A DNA stretch of 64,000 bases from DASWJZ01 sp963792885. Its GTDB lineage: Bacteria; Pseudomonadota; Alphaproteobacteria; Rhizobiales; Afifellaceae. The stretch lies in the NCBI GenBank assembly GCA_963792885.1, contig CAWBXX010000006.1, positions 186,001 through 250,000 of the forward strand, read 5' to 3'. Positions 62,746 to 64,000 of this stretch are shown in pieces. The notes below the pieces were generated by a model. That model ran no database searches and was not told where the DNA came from. It worked only from the letters and a program-made list of their open reading frames with translations. How positions within the stretch are numbered: the first letter of the stretch is position 1; the number at the start of each line of letters is the position of its first letter. The position numbers and the translations under genes are program-made.

Positions 62746-62760
62746 GTCAAGTATCTTGAC
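62746..62760. promoter_or_regulatory. Probable MarR operator
   Basis: GTCAAG-TAT-CTTGAC, a perfect inverted repeat in the 92-base divergent region. Size, symmetry and position fit a MarR dimer site that would control both its own gene and the cupin gene. Confidence 0.6.
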
Positions 62761-62819
62761 TTTCTGTTAAGGGCGCAACGCTGAACCGTGCGCCGTCAGA
62801 CCAAAGAGGAGCCGCCGTC

Positions 62820-63194
62820 ATGCCTGTCATCCCCGCCGCCGACGCCCCTAGCTTCGATATTCCCGGCGTTCGCTTCACCGGACTTGCTTCGCCGAGCCGC
62901 GGCGCGCGCGAAACGGCGGTGTGGCGGGTTTCCATGGCGCCGTCCACCGAGCCGCTGACGCATCGCTTGACGCGCGAGGAGATTTTTGTCGCGATCGCCG
63001 GCAAGGGTCGCTTCAAGATCGGCGACGAGGAGTTCGACGTCGCGACCGGCGGGGCGGTGATCGTGCCGGAAGACACGGATTTCGCGCTCTCCAATCCGCA
63101 CGACGTCCCGTTCGAAGCCCTGGCCGTGCTCCCTGTCGGCGGCCGCGCGAAGATCGGCGACGAGCCAGCCTTCACGCCGCCCTGGGCGGAGTGA
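62820..63194 (+). CDS. Cupin-domain protein
   Basis: A 124-residue single-domain cupin. Motif 1 is EPLTHRLTREEIFVAIAGKGRFKIG and motif 2 GAVIVPEDTDFALSNPHD. The metal-binding His residues of motif 1 are only partly kept (one His before the Glu), and motif 2 has no usual PxxxxHxxxN. It may therefore be a sensor or isomerase rather than a metal dioxygenase. Divergent from marR and probably controlled by it. Confidence 0.82.
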   Translation: MPVIPAADAPSFDIPGVRFTGLASPSRGARETAVWRVSMAPSTEPLTHRLTREEIFVAIAGKGRFKIGDEEFDVATGGAVIVPEDTDFALSNPHDVPFEALAVLPVGGRAKIGDEPAFTPPWAE

Positions 63195-63200
63195 CGGCGT

Positions 63201-63449
63201 CTACTTCGCGTCAAAAGGCTCCGTGCCGACGGCCTTGCCCTCTTGCGCGCGGATCTTCTCCACGCGCTCTTCGGCTTGCGCAAGCAGTGCCTCGCAGCGC
63301 GTTTTCAAGGCCTCGCCGCGCTCGTAGATCGCGATCAATTCCTCAAGCGCCACGTCGCCGCGCTCAAGCTTCGTCACGATCGCCTCAAGTTCCTTCAGCG
63401 CCGCTTCGAAGGTGAGCGTGCCCGCGTCTGGAAGGGGGGTATCCGACAA
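63201..63449 (-). CDS. xseB: Exodeoxyribonuclease VII small subunit
   Basis: An 82-residue protein with the family core LTFEAALKELEAIVTKLERGDVALEELIAIYERGEALKTRCEALLAQAEERVEKI (central part given by its ends only: FEAALKELEAIV and AEERVEKI). It binds the XseA catalytic subunit, which is not in the window. It lies 10 bases downstream of the histone-deacetylase-family gene in the same direction, the common alphaproteobacterial arrangement. Confidence 0.94.
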   Translation of the reverse strand: MSDTPLPDAGTLTFEAALKELEAIVTKLERGDVALEELIAIYERGEALKTRCEALLAQAEERVEKIRAQEGKAVGTEPFDAK

Positions 63450-63459
63450 GTCTTTCTCC

Positions 63460-64000
63460 TCACGCCGTCATCAGCTGGCGGATATGTGCGGCGGCCGACG
63501 CCGCGAGTCCTTTAAGATCATAGCCCCCTTCGAGCATCGCGACGACCCGTCCGCCGGCGGTCTCGTCGGCGATCTGCATCAGCTCGTCCGTGGCCCAGGC
63601 GAAATCCTCTTTGTCCAGGTTGATCTCGGCGAGAGGGTCGCGACGATGCGCGTCGAATCCGGCGGATATCAGGACGAGTTCGGGCTTGAAGGCGCGCACC
63701 GCCGGGAGGATCACCTCGCGGAACGCTGCCTTGAACTCCACCGCGCCGTCGCCCGGCGAGAGCGGCGCGTTGAAGATGTTGCCGACGCCGGTCTCCGATG
63801 GCGCTCCGGTACCGGGAAAGAGCGGCATCTGGTGCGTGGAGGCGTAAAGCACGGTCGGATCGGACCAGAAGATCTCCTGTGTGCCGTTGCCGTGATGCAC
63901 GTCCCAATCGACGATCGCGACTTTGCCCACGCCGTGCTCCTTCTGTGCATGGCGGGCGGCGATGGCAATGTTGTCGAAGAGACAGAAGCCCATGGCCTTG
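63460..64000 (-). CDS. Histone deacetylase family protein (acetylpolyamine amidohydrolase-like), partial
   Basis: The frame runs off the right edge, so the N-terminus is missing; 180 residues of the C-terminal part are present. Zinc and catalytic motifs are IVDWDVHHGNGTQEIFW (Asp and His-His pair), SAGFDAHRRDPLA (Asp), and EGGYDLKG (the Tyr-bearing loop). Bacterial members deacetylate polyamines, acetoin-utilisation enzymes or other small substrates rather than histones. Co-directional with xseB. Confidence 0.93.
   Translation of the reverse strand, partial: KAMGFCLFDNIAIAARHAQKEHGVGKVAIVDWDVHHGNGTQEIFWSDPTVLYASTHQMPLFPGTGAPSETGVGNIFNAPLSPGDGAVEFKAAFREVILPAVRAFKPELVLISAGFDAHRRDPLAEINLDKEDFAWATDELMQIADETAGGRVVAMLEGGYDLKGLAASAAAHIRQLMTA

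Overview
The window reads as chromosomal DNA of a high-GC alphaproteobacterium, most likely of the order Hyphomicrobiales (Rhizobiales). The evidence is gene content and order: a MidA-type methyltransferase, pgeF and prs near each other; rnd-lptC-lptA-lptB-rpoN-hpf-ptsN; a TIGR02300/FYDLN acidic protein followed by aroA-cmk-rpsA; an FzlA-like GST; and xseB with a histone-deacetylase-family gene. No plasmid, phage, transposase, integrase or CRISPR array was seen. The species cannot be named from this window.

Layout. 0-5.8 kb: 3' end of midA, a reverse-strand MFS exporter, pgeF, two small exported proteins, prs, and a single-domain RNase D. 5.8-11.2 kb: LPS export genes (lptC, lptA, lptB), sigma-54, a short HPF, ptsN, then a DUF1150 gene and an Hsp20 gene. 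11.4-16.1 kb: tRNA-Ala(GGC), the TIGR02300 protein, aroA, cmk, rpsA. 16.2-27.9 kb: an exported hydrolase divergent from a membrane AraC-type regulator, kbl-tdh, a DMT transporter, a GT21-like glycosyltransferase, an SDR gene carrying an internal palindromic repeat, a beta-solenoid-like small protein, queG, an FzlA-like GST, uppP and an NDUFA9-like protein. 28-31.8 kb: an orphan LivK-like binding protein and a membrane class III nucleotide cyclase. 31.8-34.4 kb: cysQ, an RlmI-like methyltransferase and a TrmH-like methyltransferase in one overlapping reverse-strand unit. 34.5-42.6 kb: coxG and a form II coxS-coxL-coxM set, then a YnjBCD-type ABC importer. 42.6-55.8 kb: GH15, glk and a BMP-family nucleoside-type ABC importer on the minus strand, divergent from a CAP lipoprotein-cdd-punA-deoA-deoB-upp unit. 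56-64 kb: methyltransferases, tlyA, a small membrane ORF, SCO1, two zinc dehydrogenases, MarR divergent from a cupin, xseB, and a truncated HDAC-family gene.

How the genes work together. The clearest functional block is nucleoside uptake and salvage. The ABC importer brings nucleosides in; Cdd deaminates cytidine, PunA and DeoA phosphorolyse nucleosides, DeoB isomerises the pentose phosphates, and Upp recaptures uracil using PRPP, which prs makes elsewhere in the window. The second clear block is envelope biogenesis (LptABC, UppP, GT21). The third is the molybdenum hydroxylase (CoxSLM) with its membrane partner CoxG.

Quality warning. Ten genes need at least one frame correction (13 sites; 11 look like single-base insertions and 2 like deletions), often beside short G or C runs. 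The list includes genes usually essential (lptC, uppP). This pattern fits residual sequencing indels better than gene decay, so these genes are annotated as full-length loci with their shift sites stated.
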